Source: Nocardia cyriacigeorgica (GTDB lineage: Bacteria; Actinomycetota; Actinomycetes; Mycobacteriales; Mycobacteriaceae). Taken from it: a stretch of 64,000 nt of DNA. Position numbers and translations under genes: made by a program. Numbering within the stretch: the stretch's first letter is position 1; each line of letters begins with the position of its first letter. This document shows, piece after piece, positions 53,416-62,282 of this stretch. The stretch covers positions 124,001 to 188,000 of the forward strand of contig NZ_JARWNX010000043.1 in the NCBI RefSeq assembly GCF_029868385.1. Reading direction: 5' to 3'. A model generated the notes under the pieces. It saw only the letters and a program-made list of their open reading frames with translations, made no database searches and was not told the DNA's origin.

Positions 53416-53614
53416 AGCTGCACCGTAAAACTGATGTGCCCGAGCGGTGGGCACCGGGGTAGACTCGACGGCAATGCGCGTCCTGCATACCTGTGGGGCG
53501 CGTTCTTTCGCACAAGGGCAAGACCTGATCGCGGCGCCGCCGCGCAGGTGCTTCGCATACGGATCCACCCGGACCGCAAGGGTCCGGGTTTCGAATGATG
53601 AACGGGTGAGCGCA

Positions 53615-54034
53615 GTGCCGACCGGCAGGGTGAAGTGGTACGACGTCGACAAGGGCTTCGGCTTCCTTTCCCAGGACGAGGGTGAGGACGTCTACGTCCG
53701 CTCGTCTGCGCTCCCGCAGGGCATCGAAACGCTCAAGCCGGGACAGCGCGTGGAGTTCGGGATGGCCGCCGGCCGTCGCGGTCCGCAGGCGCTGAGCCTG
53801 AAGCTGCTCGAGGCGCCGCCGTCGGTGCGTCAGGGTCAGGAGCGCGCGGGGCGTAAAGAGCCCGCCGCGCGCAGGCATTCGCCCGATGAGCTGCACGGCA
53901 TGGTCGAGGACATGATCACCTTGCTCGAGGCCACGGTGCAGCCGGATCTGCGCAAGGGCAAGTACCCCGACCGCAAGACCGCGCAGCGGATTTCCGAGGT
54001 CGTGCGGGCCGTCGCCCGTGAACTCGATCACTGA
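53615..54034 (+). CDS. cspB: Cold-shock domain protein with C-terminal extension
   Basis: 139 residues. Cold-shock OB fold with RNP1-like GKVKWYD equivalent [20 protein letters not shown] and DVYVRSSAL, then a second ~70-residue part with [21 protein letters not shown], as in M. tuberculosis CspB (Rv0871). An RNA/ssDNA chaperone. Starts at GTG 53615 because the conserved sequence begins there; GTG 53606 is an alternative. Confidence 0.88.
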   Translation: MPTGRVKWYDVDKGFGFLSQDEGEDVYVRSSALPQGIETLKPGQRVEFGMAAGRRGPQALSLKLLEAPPSVRQGQERAGRKEPAARRHSPDELHGMVEDMITLLEATVQPDLRKGKYPDRKTAQRISEVVRAVARELDH

Positions 54035-54058
54035 GCGGCGCCGAACACTCCGAAACAC

Positions 54059-54096
54059 CAACGGTCGTAGGCATCACTCGATGCCTACGACCGTTG
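54059..54096. terminator. Terminator between cspB and the DUF2771 gene
   Basis: CAACGGTCGTAGGCAT-CACTCG-ATGCCTACGACCGTTG, 16-bp perfect stem with 6-nt loop, between converging genes. Confidence 0.82.
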
Positions 54097-54112
54097 TGCG
54101 GTGACCTGCGGA

Positions 54113-54622
54113 CTACTCGGCGGTGCTGATCGACCAGGCGGCGTGCGGCACATAGAACTCCGCGCCCGTCTCGTCGCGGGCCAGGATCGGCAGCTGCATC
54201 TCCACACCCACCAGACGCAGATCCGGTTCCGGCTGCGATTCGACGGTGATGGCGCGCACCCCCTCCGGGAAATCGGTGTGCCTGCTCACCTTGGCGATCT
54301 CCTCACCGGAGGGCAGCGCGTACACCTGCTGGATCAGCCAGGGGGCATCGGCGATCTCGCTGGGCAGCGACAGCTGTAGCGGATAGCCGGGCGGCACCTC
54401 GAGGGCGACGGTCTGGCCGTAGCGGCAATCCTCCATCCGCACCGTGCAGTACATGAACGGCGCGACGGTGACCGTGCGCCCGTGCGCATAGGCGGTGATC
54501 TCCGGGTCGTGCTCGTCGGCATTGCGGACCAGCACCGTCAGCACGCCGACGAAGGCCGTGGACAGCACCAGCACGCCTGCGGTGAACAGCGCGACGATGG
54601 TGCGGGCGTTGAGTGTGCTCAC
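54113..54622 (-). CDS. DUF2771 exported protein
   Basis: 169 residues: an N-terminal helix (IVALFTAGVLVLSTAFVGVL) and an extracytoplasmic domain with TVTVAPFMYCTVRMEDC and VPPGYPLQLSLPSEIADAPW. Matches DUF2771. The ATG overlaps the MFS stop by 4 nt (ATGA), so the two are coupled; Rv0875c/Rv0876c have the same order. Function unknown. Confidence 0.78.
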   Translation of the reverse strand: MSTLNARTIVALFTAGVLVLSTAFVGVLTVLVRNADEHDPEITAYAHGRTVTVAPFMYCTVRMEDCRYGQTVALEVPPGYPLQLSLPSEIADAPWLIQQVYALPSGEEIAKVSRHTDFPEGVRAITVESQPEPDLRLVGVEMQLPILARDETGAEFYVPHAAWSISTAE

Positions 54623-56436
54623 CAGATGGGATCCCCTCGTTCGATATCGGCGGTCGCGCCGGGGCGCCGGGCGGTGCCGGACTTACGGGCGGTGGTGTCC
54701 GATGACGGTGCCGGCACCACCTGTTCGGCGTGCTGCGGCCGGTTGCCGCCCAGACCGGGCAGCAGCGAATGGCCGCGATAACTCACCACAGTCTGAACCA
54801 GTCCGGCCACCAGGATCACCGACACCACCGCGAAACCCTTCCAGTAGTCGGTCGGCAGCAGCACACCGGCCGCACCGCCCGCCACCCAGCTCAGCTGCAA
54901 TACGGTCTCCGAGCGCCCGAAACCGGATGCGATCGACTCCGGCGGCAGATCGTCTTGGATCGAGGCGTCCAGCGACACCTTGGCCAGGGCGCTGGCAGCC
55001 GAGGCGACCAGCGCCGCCAGCGCCGCACCGAGCAGGTTGTCGGCGAAGATCGCGAACAGCGCGACCAGCGCACAGGCGGCGGTGCAGTTGACCACGATCA
55101 ACGACGGCCTACCCAGTTTGATCCGGGCGCCGCTGGCATTACCGGCGAAGTTGCCGATCGCGGCGGCCGCGCCGACCGCACCGAGCATGGCCGCCTGCTG
55201 CATCGGACGATGTTCGGTCGCCTTCGCGACGAATGCCACATAGAAGGTGAGGAATCCGGTCAGCACCCGGATGGTGCTGTTGCCCCACAGGCCGGTCACC
55301 ACCGAGCGCCCGAGCGGCTGGCGGCGTTTACGCGCGGGCACCGCGGACTTCTTGCCGGAGGGGATGACCTCGGTCTCGGGATCGTCGCCGTGGTAGCTGA
55401 GGGTGGCGGGTACCTCACCCTCGGTGATCTCGACCCAGCGCGGAATGTGCAGGCTCAGATAGGTGCCCGCGCAGGCGATGCCGACCGCGAGCACCAGCGC
55501 ACCGGTCGAACCGAAGGCCGCGGCGGCCGCAGCGGCGATCGCCCCGGCGCCGATCGTGCCGCCGACCAGGCCGAACACCGTCAGCCGTGAATTGGTGCGG
55601 ACGAGATCTATCCCCGGCGGTAGTACCCGTGGCGTCACCGCGCTCTTGAGTACGGCGAACGATTTGCTCAGCACCATCATGCACAGCGCGAGCGGATACA
55701 GCGCCCAGGTGTCGAAGTCGATGATGAGCACCACCGCCAGCACCGCGCGCACCGCGAACGAGGAGGCGAGCGCGAGCCTGCGTCCGCGCTGCAACCGGTC
55801 GAGCATGGGGCCGATCAACGGCGCGATCACCGCGAACGGTGCGATGGTGATCAGCAGATACAGCGCCACCTTGGTCTTGCTCTCGGCGGTGGCGCTGGCG
55901 AAGAACAGCGTATTGGCCAGTGCGACGGCGATCGCGGCGTCCAGCGCGAAGTTCGTCATGGTCGCGTAGGTCAGCGCGGTCAGCCCGGATTTGTCGGCGC
56001 CGTCGGCCTTGGCCGCGCGCTGGAAGGTGGCGAAACCCTTCTCGGTGAGTTCCTTACCGCGCAACGCCGCGACTCGGGTGACGGTGAGTTTGCGTGGCAT
56101 ACGTCGGTCGTCGACCCGTCCGGTGTCGTCGGCCGGTGCCTGTTCCTCGCGGCGGTCGTCGACTCGACGTGGCTGTTCGGCGCCGCCCTTGCGCATAGAC
56201 CGGGTGAATCCACGGCCCGATTCGCGCTCGGCCTCGCGGCCCACTTCGGTGATCGGGCGGGTCGGAGGCGGGGCGGTGCCGGGATGATCCGGTGGTAGTG
56301 GCGGCAGCGGGCGACGTCGTCGGGGCGCGTTGGGCGGCGGGTACCGGTCGAAGCCGGGGTGTCGCTCGTTCGGTGGGTACTCTTCGCCGTCCCACCGACC
56401 GCGATCGGGACCGGGGGGATCGCTGGGAGTCGTCAC
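54619..56436 (-). CDS. MFS transporter with long cytoplasmic N-terminus
   Basis: 605 residues. The first ~135 residues are Pro/Arg-rich and disordered, then 10-12 hydrophobic helices with LIGPMLDRLQRGRRLALASSF as the MFS loop signature. The second half has SVVTGLWGNSTIRVLTGFLTFYV. The GTG at 56436 (VTTPSDPPG) is 7 nt after CAGAAT (leaderless). Substrate unknown; Rv0876c-like. Confidence 0.83.
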   Translation of the reverse strand: MTTPSDPPGPDRGRWDGEEYPPNERHPGFDRYPPPNAPRRRRPLPPLPPDHPGTAPPPTRPITEVGREAERESGRGFTRSMRKGGAEQPRRVDDRREEQAPADDTGRVDDRRMPRKLTVTRVAALRGKELTEKGFATFQRAAKADGADKSGLTALTYATMTNFALDAAIAVALANTLFFASATAESKTKVALYLLITIAPFAVIAPLIGPMLDRLQRGRRLALASSFAVRAVLAVVLIIDFDTWALYPLALCMMVLSKSFAVLKSAVTPRVLPPGIDLVRTNSRLTVFGLVGGTIGAGAIAAAAAAAFGSTGALVLAVGIACAGTYLSLHIPRWVEITEGEVPATLSYHGDDPETEVIPSGKKSAVPARKRRQPLGRSVVTGLWGNSTIRVLTGFLTFYVAFVAKATEHRPMQQAAMLGAVGAAAAIGNFAGNASGARIKLGRPSLIVVNCTAACALVALFAIFADNLLGAALAALVASAASALAKVSLDASIQDDLPPESIASGFGRSETVLQLSWVAGGAAGVLLPTDYWKGFAVVSVILVAGLVQTVVSYRGHSLLPGLGGNRPQHAEQVVPAPSSDTTARKSGTARRPGATADIERGDPIW

Positions 56437-56513
56437 AACCTCAATTCTGGCGCACAACCGCGTGTGGGGTTCACGCACTCTCCGTCGATTCCGCCGAAAG
56501 TGCTGTGGTTCGC

Positions 56514-57299
56514 CTATCGCGCGGGCACGAAACGCACCTCGAAGAGGGTGGGCCAGTACTTGCCGGTGAGCAGGAAGCGGTCGGTGCCCGGGATCTGGGC
56601 GATGCCGTTGAGGACGTCGGCGCCCGCGCGTTCGCGCGCCGTGAGCAGGCCGGAGGCGTCGATGACCGCGAGAATCGCACCGGTGTCGGGGTCGATGCGC
56701 AGGATCTCCTCGCTGGGCCAGTTGTTGGCGTAGACCGACCCGTCGGCCGCGCAGTCCAGCTCGTTCAGACGTGCGGAGTCACGACCTTTCAGCTCGACCG
56801 AGCCGGTGGGCGCGAAGGTGTCCGGATCGCGGAAGGTCAGCGTGGCCGAACCATCACTCATCACCAGTCGGGTGTCCTGGGCGCACAGACCCCAACCCTC
56901 GCCCTCGTAGGTGACCTGACCGCGCTCGGCGAGGGTGGCCGGATCGCGAGCAAAGGCGATGCCGTCTTTCCAGGTGAGCTGCCAGAGCGTATCGCCCGCC
57001 GTGGCGATGCCCTCGCCGAACAGTGGCTGTGGGAGCCGTGCCGCCGCGATTTCGGCGCCGGTGGCGCGATCGGTGGCCCGCACACCCGACGCGCCCGGCA
57101 TGCCGGTGCTCTCGTAGAGCACATCGCCGGTGATCTGGAGGCCCTGGGTGAAGGCATTCGTATCGTGCGGTGCGGTGCCGACGACCTCCACGACCAGGTG
57201 TGGGGCGTGATCGGCCGGGTCGTCGGGGCCCGCGCAGCCCGTCGCGGTGAGCAGGCAGAGCAGGGCAGCGACGGCCAGCGAACGCCGATCGGTCTCCAT
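56514..57299 (-). CDS. Glutaminyl-peptide cyclotransferase (lipoprotein)
   Basis: 261 residues. Signal peptide with lipobox TATGC (Cys 22), then a beta-propeller of the plant/bacterial QC type: HDTNAFTQGLQITGDVLYESTGMPG, ELKGRDSARLNELDCAADGSVYANNWPSEEI, NGIAQIPGTDRFLLTGKYWPTLFEV. It would make N-terminal pyroglutamate on secreted proteins. Leaderless start: TACATT then 7 nt. Confidence 0.87.
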   Translation of the reverse strand: METDRRSLAVAALLCLLTATGCAGPDDPADHAPHLVVEVVGTAPHDTNAFTQGLQITGDVLYESTGMPGASGVRATDRATGAEIAAARLPQPLFGEGIATAGDTLWQLTWKDGIAFARDPATLAERGQVTYEGEGWGLCAQDTRLVMSDGSATLTFRDPDTFAPTGSVELKGRDSARLNELDCAADGSVYANNWPSEEILRIDPDTGAILAVIDASGLLTARERAGADVLNGIAQIPGTDRFLLTGKYWPTLFEVRFVPAR

Positions 57300-57303
57300 A
57301 CGG

Positions 57304-57312
57304 CAAAATGTA
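57304..57312. promoter_or_regulatory. Overlapping divergent leaderless -10 elements
   Basis: Plus-strand CAAAAT (57304-57309) is 7 nt before the GTG of the DUF3027 gene; minus-strand TACATT (complement of 57307-57312) is 7 nt before the ATG of the cyclotransferase. The two -10 elements share 3 bp, so only one polymerase can bind at a time. Confidence 0.55.
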
Positions 57313-57316
57313 GGCC

Positions 57317-58372
57317 GTGAGCGCAGTTTCTGTTTCGGACTCCGGCGTGCGGCCGATCCTGGCCGACGCCGTCGAGCTTGCCCGTCGTGCGCTCCTCGAG
57401 CTGGAGCCATCCGGGGTCGGTACGCATCTTGGTGTGTCCGCCGAGGACGACGACACCGCCGCGACGCACCGTTTCGAGGCCACGCTGCCGGGCTATCGCG
57501 GCTGGCAGTGGGCGGTCGTGGTGGCGGCGCCGCCGGGCGCGGACCATCCGACCGTGAGCGAGTCGGCGCTGCTGCCCGGACCGGACGCGTTGATCGCGCC
57601 CGAATTCGTGCCGTGGGATCAGCGCGTCCGGCCCGGCGATCTGGCCCCCGGCGATCTGCTGGCCCCGCCGCCGGGCGATCCACGCCTGGTCCCCGGCTAC
57701 ACCGCCACCGGCGATCCCGAGGTCGACGACGTCGCCTACCAGGTGGGGCTCGGCCGCACCCAGGTGCTCAGCCTCGAAGGTCGCGAGGAGGCCGCCCAGC
57801 GCTGGTACACCGAGTTCGGTCCCGATACCGAGATGGCCAAGGCCGCGCCGTCAACCTGCGGCCGCTGCGGTTTCTACCTTCCGCTGTCCGGCGCCCTGCG
57901 GGCCGCGTTCGGCGTATGCGGTAACGCCATGGCCGCCGACGGTCATGTCGTGCACACCGAATACGGATGTGGTGCGCACTCCGACGTCACCGTTCCCACG
58001 GGGGCGGGTTCGCCGTTGTACGAGGCGTACGACGATGCGGCGTTCGATATCGTCGCGGTGGAATCGCGTCGGGGATCGAAGACGGTCGCCGACGATACCG
58101 CCCAGGTGGCCGCTGGTGCGGATGCCGAAGTGGTGGATGTGGACGCGCCGGTGGGTTCTGCGGCCGCTGACGTCGTCATCGAGCACGTCGATGCGATCGC
58201 CGGTTCCGATATCGCCGATTCCGCGCTGGCCGAATCTGCGGACGCGCAGGACCAAGCCGCCGCGGACGTTGCGCAGCCCGAAATCAGCTCGGTGACACCG
58301 GGTGACGAGCCGATCCGGTCGGCGGCTGAGCCGGACACCCGGTCGGAGTCCGGGCCATCGGTACAGAGCTGA
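57317..58372 (+). CDS. DUF3027 protein
   Basis: 351 residues. The conserved core includes FEATLPGYRGWQWAVVVA, ALIAPEFVPWDQRVRPGDL and a zinc-like APSTCGRCGFYLPLSGALRAAFGVCGN block with C-x-x-C and Cys ... Cys. The last ~110 residues are Ala/Asp/Glu-rich and repetitive (AD-V-IEHVDAIAGSDIADS). Rv0883c-type family of unknown function. Its stop overlaps the next gene. Confidence 0.82.
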   Translation: MSAVSVSDSGVRPILADAVELARRALLELEPSGVGTHLGVSAEDDDTAATHRFEATLPGYRGWQWAVVVAAPPGADHPTVSESALLPGPDALIAPEFVPWDQRVRPGDLAPGDLLAPPPGDPRLVPGYTATGDPEVDDVAYQVGLGRTQVLSLEGREEAAQRWYTEFGPDTEMAKAAPSTCGRCGFYLPLSGALRAAFGVCGNAMAADGHVVHTEYGCGAHSDVTVPTGAGSPLYEAYDDAAFDIVAVESRRGSKTVADDTAQVAAGADAEVVDVDAPVGSAAADVVIEHVDAIAGSDIADSALAESADAQDQAAADVAQPEISSVTPGDEPIRSAAEPDTRSESGPSVQS

Positions 58373-61300
58373 GCGCGTCGGGCGATCCGTTCGATACGGC
58401 GGCCCTGCGCTCGGGTGTCCTCGCCGCGTGGCGGGATTCGCCGACGCGGCTGCGTGAGGACGCGGCCACCGAGGCCGATCTGGTGCGCGCCGGGTATCGG
58501 GATCGGCTGCTGACCGAGCTGGCGCAGAACGCCGCCGATGCCGCGGCGAAGGCCGGTGTGCCGGGGCGGCTTGCGGTGTGGCTGGATGGCCGCGCGCTGC
58601 ACGTATCGAATACCGGTGCGCCGTTGGATCTTTCCGGTGTGCACGCGCTGACGGCGTTGCGCGCGTCGGGTAAGTCCGATCCCGCCGCCACGGTCGGACG
58701 CTTCGGTGTCGGTTTCACCGCGGTGCTGACGGTCAGCGAGGAGATCGAACTCCGTTCCACGACGGGATCGCTGCGGTTCTCCCGCGCCGAGACTCGCGAA
58801 GCGCTGCGTCGCAATCACATCCATGTGCCGGGCAGTCCCGAGGGCGCCGACGTGGATACTCGGACGATCGATGCTCGAACGCCATTGCGCGAGCCCGGAT
58901 CCGGCGACGATCGGCCAGCGTCCGCTACGGAATCGTCTGGGCGCGACGGCTCCCCCCGATCGGCGAGTACGCGTTCGGTGCGTGCCGAGGATGACCGCGC
59001 GGTGCCCGCAGAGCGTGGCCGTCCGGCCGCACCCCGCCATACCGCCGGGAATCGGATGGATCCGCCCGCCCTTCGGTTGGTATGGCCGAGTACTACGGCA
59101 CCGGCCATCGGCTTCGATACCGAGGTCGTGCTGCGATTGCGCGACGACGTCGATTCCGAGGCATTGCTCGCTGCGATGCGAAGCGAGGTCGTCGACCTCC
59201 TGCTCGAACTGCCCGCACTGCGCGCCATTCGGGTCGGCGACGATGAATTCACCAGTGCCGCAAGCACCTCGTCCCCGGCCGGTCCGGAGGAGTTGCGGAT
59301 CACCGGCCCCGATCTCGACCGGAGTTGGTGGCAGTACCGCACGGCCCGCGCCAGATGGCTGCTGCCGATCCGGGACGGCAGGCCGGTACCCGCCGGGGCG
59401 GATGTGTTGCGCGCGCCGACCCGCTCCGACGAGGAACTGTCGCTGCCGGTTCTGCTCATCGCCGATGTCCCGATGCAGCCGGATCGGCGTCGCCTGCTTC
59501 CGGGCGCGCCCCTGACCGAGTTGGTTTCGGGCTACGCTGATTTCGCGCGTGCCTTACCGCCGCGGGATCGCCTCACCCTCGTCCCGGTTCCGGGTTTCGC
59601 GCGCAGCGAGGCCGACGGGCTGCTCCGCGAAGCGATCATCCGCGAACTACAGACCCATTCCTGGCTGCCGGTCGTCCCGAATCCAGCGGAGGTCGCGGGG
59701 TCACGGATTCAGCCGGAAGCTCACCTCGACGCACCGGTGACCGACGATCTACCCGGCGCGATACAACCCGGAGGCTACGACGACTCCGCAGCCCGGCATG
59801 TCGCTTCGGATGAGATGCCGCGCGAGCAACACCCCGTCGCGAACCCGCTCGATACATCCGCTGCCCGACCGCCCGACGACGTTGTCGCACTGCCGACCCG
59901 GGCGAGCGTCTTCCCCGGCCTGAGTGCCGAATTGGCCGCCCTGCTGGCCGATGTGCTCGGTCCGCTGGTCGTCCCCGCACTGTCGGGTGGTCCGTACGCG
60001 GAGGCGCTGTCGGTGCTGGATGTGCATCGCATCGGATTGGCGCGGCTGGCCGAACTGTCGGCCGGACTGGACCGTTCGCCGATGTGGTGGCGCGAGCTGT
60101 ACACGGCGCTGGAACCGTATGTCACCGATCCGCTCGCGGTGGAGGAGCTGGGCGCGCTCGCGGTGCCGCTCGCCGACGGACGCCTGGTCACCGGTCCGCG
60201 CACGGCCGTCCTCGATGACGAACTACAGGTGCCGATTCCGGTGCGCTGGGCGCGGCTGATCCATCCGGACGCGGCCCATCCGCTGCTGTCGCGGCTCGGA
60301 GCGCGGCAGGCGAATGTGTCGGATCTGCTGTCGGACCCGGGCCTGCGCGCTGAACTCGAGGACGATCCGGGCAACCCGGAGATCGCCGATGCGGTGCTCA
60401 GGCTGGCCGCCCACGCCGATCCCGCCGCCCTGCCCGCATGGCTCGGTCTGCTCGAATTGGCCGATGACACGGGCGAATCGCTGCCCGCCGATGAGCTGCT
60501 GCTGCCCGGTGCGCCGCTGCGCGATGTGCTGGTGGCGGATTCGCCGTTCGGCACGGTCGACGGAGCGCTCGTCGACCGCTACGGTGCGGAGGCCCTGCGG
60601 GCGGTGGGCGTCGGTTGGGATTTCGCGATCGTCACCGAGACCGATCCGACCGGCCCCGATCACGACCTCCCGGACGAAGAGGCCTGGTGGGCGGGGCTGT
60701 CGGAGGATCCGGCCGAGTTGATCGCCGTCCGCGATCTCGACCTGATCGATGACACCGCCTGGCCGCAGGCCCTGTGTCAGCTGGTCACCGGTGCGCGGAC
60801 CCGGCCGCTGCTGGCGGACCCGAACGGCTACACCGCCTGGTGGTTGCGCAGGTTCGCTCGCATCGACGGCACACCGCTCGGCGTGTTGCGGCATCCGAGT
60901 GAGTCCGAATTCGACGGTCTGCTAACCGAATTCGCCGCCCCAGGGCTATTGCGGGCCGAACTCGATGTGTTGCGTCCCGTCCTCGCCGATCCCACGGCGA
61001 TCACACCGGATCTGGCCGAGGCCCTGCTGGCGGCGCTCGCCGACCCGGCGCGCACACCCACACCGGACGTGGTGGCGCGCACCCATGCCCGGCTCGCTGC
61101 CGCCGAGGAACATCTCGACCTGGCCGATCTCGCCCTCCCCGAGCTGGTGCGCGCGCTATCCGGCGCGACGGTCGATCCGGCCGAGGCCATGGTCCTGGAT
61201 CAGCCGTGGTTCGGGCTGGCGATTCCGCCGGAACGGCTGGTGGCGGGTGCGATCGAAACGGCTCCCGCATTGGCGACGCTGCTGGATCTTCCACTCGTCT

Positions 61301-61530
61301 CCGAAGTCGTCACCGCCGAAGTGATCAGCACCGGTCGCCCGAGTACCTGGGCGACCGAACCGATGGGTGTGGTCCTGCGCCAACTGTTCCGGCTGCCCGA
61401 TGGCGGTGATCTGGTGCTGCACGACGAACTGCTTGTCCGGTTGACGGGCGCGGTGCAGCGGACGGTCTCGGTGCCGTGGTGGCGCGAGGGCGAGACGACC
61501 CATATCCGAAACCCGCAGGCCCGCGACTGA
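58369..61530 (+). CDS. Sacsin-like GHKL-ATPase protein
   Basis: 1053 residues if translation starts at the CTG at 58369, whose CTGA overlaps the DUF3027 stop; the first conventional start is the GTG at 58483. The upstream stretch LRSGVLAAWRDSPTRLRED aligns with conserved N-termini I recall, so the CTG is preferred. The ATPase has LLTELAQNAADAA (N-box), VSNTGAPLDL (G1) and VGRFGVGFTAVL (G2). Two low-complexity insertions (approx. residues 165-220 and 440-510) interrupt a large helical protein. Chaperone-like function is suggested by sacsin/Hsp90 relatives, not proven. Confidence 0.8.
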   Translation: MSASGDPFDTAALRSGVLAAWRDSPTRLREDAATEADLVRAGYRDRLLTELAQNAADAAAKAGVPGRLAVWLDGRALHVSNTGAPLDLSGVHALTALRASGKSDPAATVGRFGVGFTAVLTVSEEIELRSTTGSLRFSRAETREALRRNHIHVPGSPEGADVDTRTIDARTPLREPGSGDDRPASATESSGRDGSPRSASTRSVRAEDDRAVPAERGRPAAPRHTAGNRMDPPALRLVWPSTTAPAIGFDTEVVLRLRDDVDSEALLAAMRSEVVDLLLELPALRAIRVGDDEFTSAASTSSPAGPEELRITGPDLDRSWWQYRTARARWLLPIRDGRPVPAGADVLRAPTRSDEELSLPVLLIADVPMQPDRRRLLPGAPLTELVSGYADFARALPPRDRLTLVPVPGFARSEADGLLREAIIRELQTHSWLPVVPNPAEVAGSRIQPEAHLDAPVTDDLPGAIQPGGYDDSAARHVASDEMPREQHPVANPLDTSAARPPDDVVALPTRASVFPGLSAELAALLADVLGPLVVPALSGGPYAEALSVLDVHRIGLARLAELSAGLDRSPMWWRELYTALEPYVTDPLAVEELGALAVPLADGRLVTGPRTAVLDDELQVPIPVRWARLIHPDAAHPLLSRLGARQANVSDLLSDPGLRAELEDDPGNPEIADAVLRLAAHADPAALPAWLGLLELADDTGESLPADELLLPGAPLRDVLVADSPFGTVDGALVDRYGAEALRAVGVGWDFAIVTETDPTGPDHDLPDEEAWWAGLSEDPAELIAVRDLDLIDDTAWPQALCQLVTGARTRPLLADPNGYTAWWLRRFARIDGTPLGVLRHPSESEFDGLLTEFAAPGLLRAELDVLRPVLADPTAITPDLAEALLAALADPARTPTPDVVARTHARLAAAEEHLDLADLALPELVRALSGATVDPAEAMVLDQPWFGLAIPPERLVAGAIETAPALATLLDLPLVSEVVTAEVISTGRPSTWATEPMGVVLRQLFRLPDGGDLVLHDELLVRLTGAVQRTVSVPWWREGETTHIRNPQARD

Positions 61531-61541
61531 TCGGGCCGGCG

Positions 61542-62168
61542 TTAATTCGCGTAGGTGCTGACCATCTCGCTGAGCACGTCCAGCTGGGTGCGCACACTCT
61601 CGCTGTCGTTGTCCACCAACCAGCGCAGCACGATCCCATCGATCACGCTGAGGGTGAACCGCGACAGGGTCTGCACCGGCACCGACCATTGCGTCGATGT
61701 CGCATCGCGGGCATGGTCGAGGATATCGGCGACGGTGGAGTCGTTGAATGCGTACTGTTCCCGCGCGATCGCCAGTTTCGCCGGAGTCTGCTCGCCTTCG
61801 CGCAATGCGTAGGTGGTGGTCTCGTAGGTGAGCAGCTGACGTTCCGGTGTGGCTTCGATGTTGAGCCACATGAGTTCCAGACCCGCGCGCACCAGAGATT
61901 GCAGTGCCGCTTTTCCGGTTCCGGCGTCCTGCCATACCGTTTCATTGGCGTCGACGGAATCGCGCAATTCCATCGATAGCGCTTTGACCAGCTCGGTCAT
62001 CAGCGCGTCCTTGTTTTCGAAACAGTAATGCACCACACCGAGTGACACGCCTGCCGCTTGTGCGACATCGCGCGTTGTCACGCCCGCTACACCCTTTTTC
62101 TCGGCAAGGCCGATCGCGGCCTCGATAAGGTGGGCCCGTCGTTCTTCGACGCTCAATCGGGAGGACAC
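61542..62168 (-). CDS. TetR-family repressor
   Basis: 208 residues. N-terminal HTH: VEERRAHLIEAAIGLAEKKG ... TTRDVAQAAGVSLGVVHYCFENKDALM. The ligand domain is BetI-like (TetR_C). Convergent with the sacsin-like gene but divergent from the ceramidase, with an operator in the 114-bp gap, so it probably represses ceramidase and itself. Confidence 0.87.
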   Translation of the reverse strand: MSSRLSVEERRAHLIEAAIGLAEKKGVAGVTTRDVAQAAGVSLGVVHYCFENKDALMTELVKALSMELRDSVDANETVWQDAGTGKAALQSLVRAGLELMWLNIEATPERQLLTYETTTYALREGEQTPAKLAIAREQYAFNDSTVADILDHARDATSTQWSVPVQTLSRFTLSVIDGIVLRWLVDNDSESVRTQLDVLSEMVSTYAN

Positions 62169-62227
62169 CTGAGCGAGTTAAGCGCTCACGGCGCGAACAG
62201 TCAATTCGCAGACCCGAAAAATTCGTA

Positions 62228-62243
62228 CTGGACGCGTGTCCAG
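62228..62243. promoter_or_regulatory. TetR operator between tetR and ceramidase
   Basis: CTGGAC-GCGT-GTCCAG, perfect 6-bp arms with a 4-bp palindromic-looking centre, typical of TGGAC-N4-GTCCA TetR operators, in the divergent gap. Confidence 0.65.
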
Positions 62244-62282
62244 ATGTGTGGTTCGCTGCCATCTGATCGAAGGGAGTCTGTG

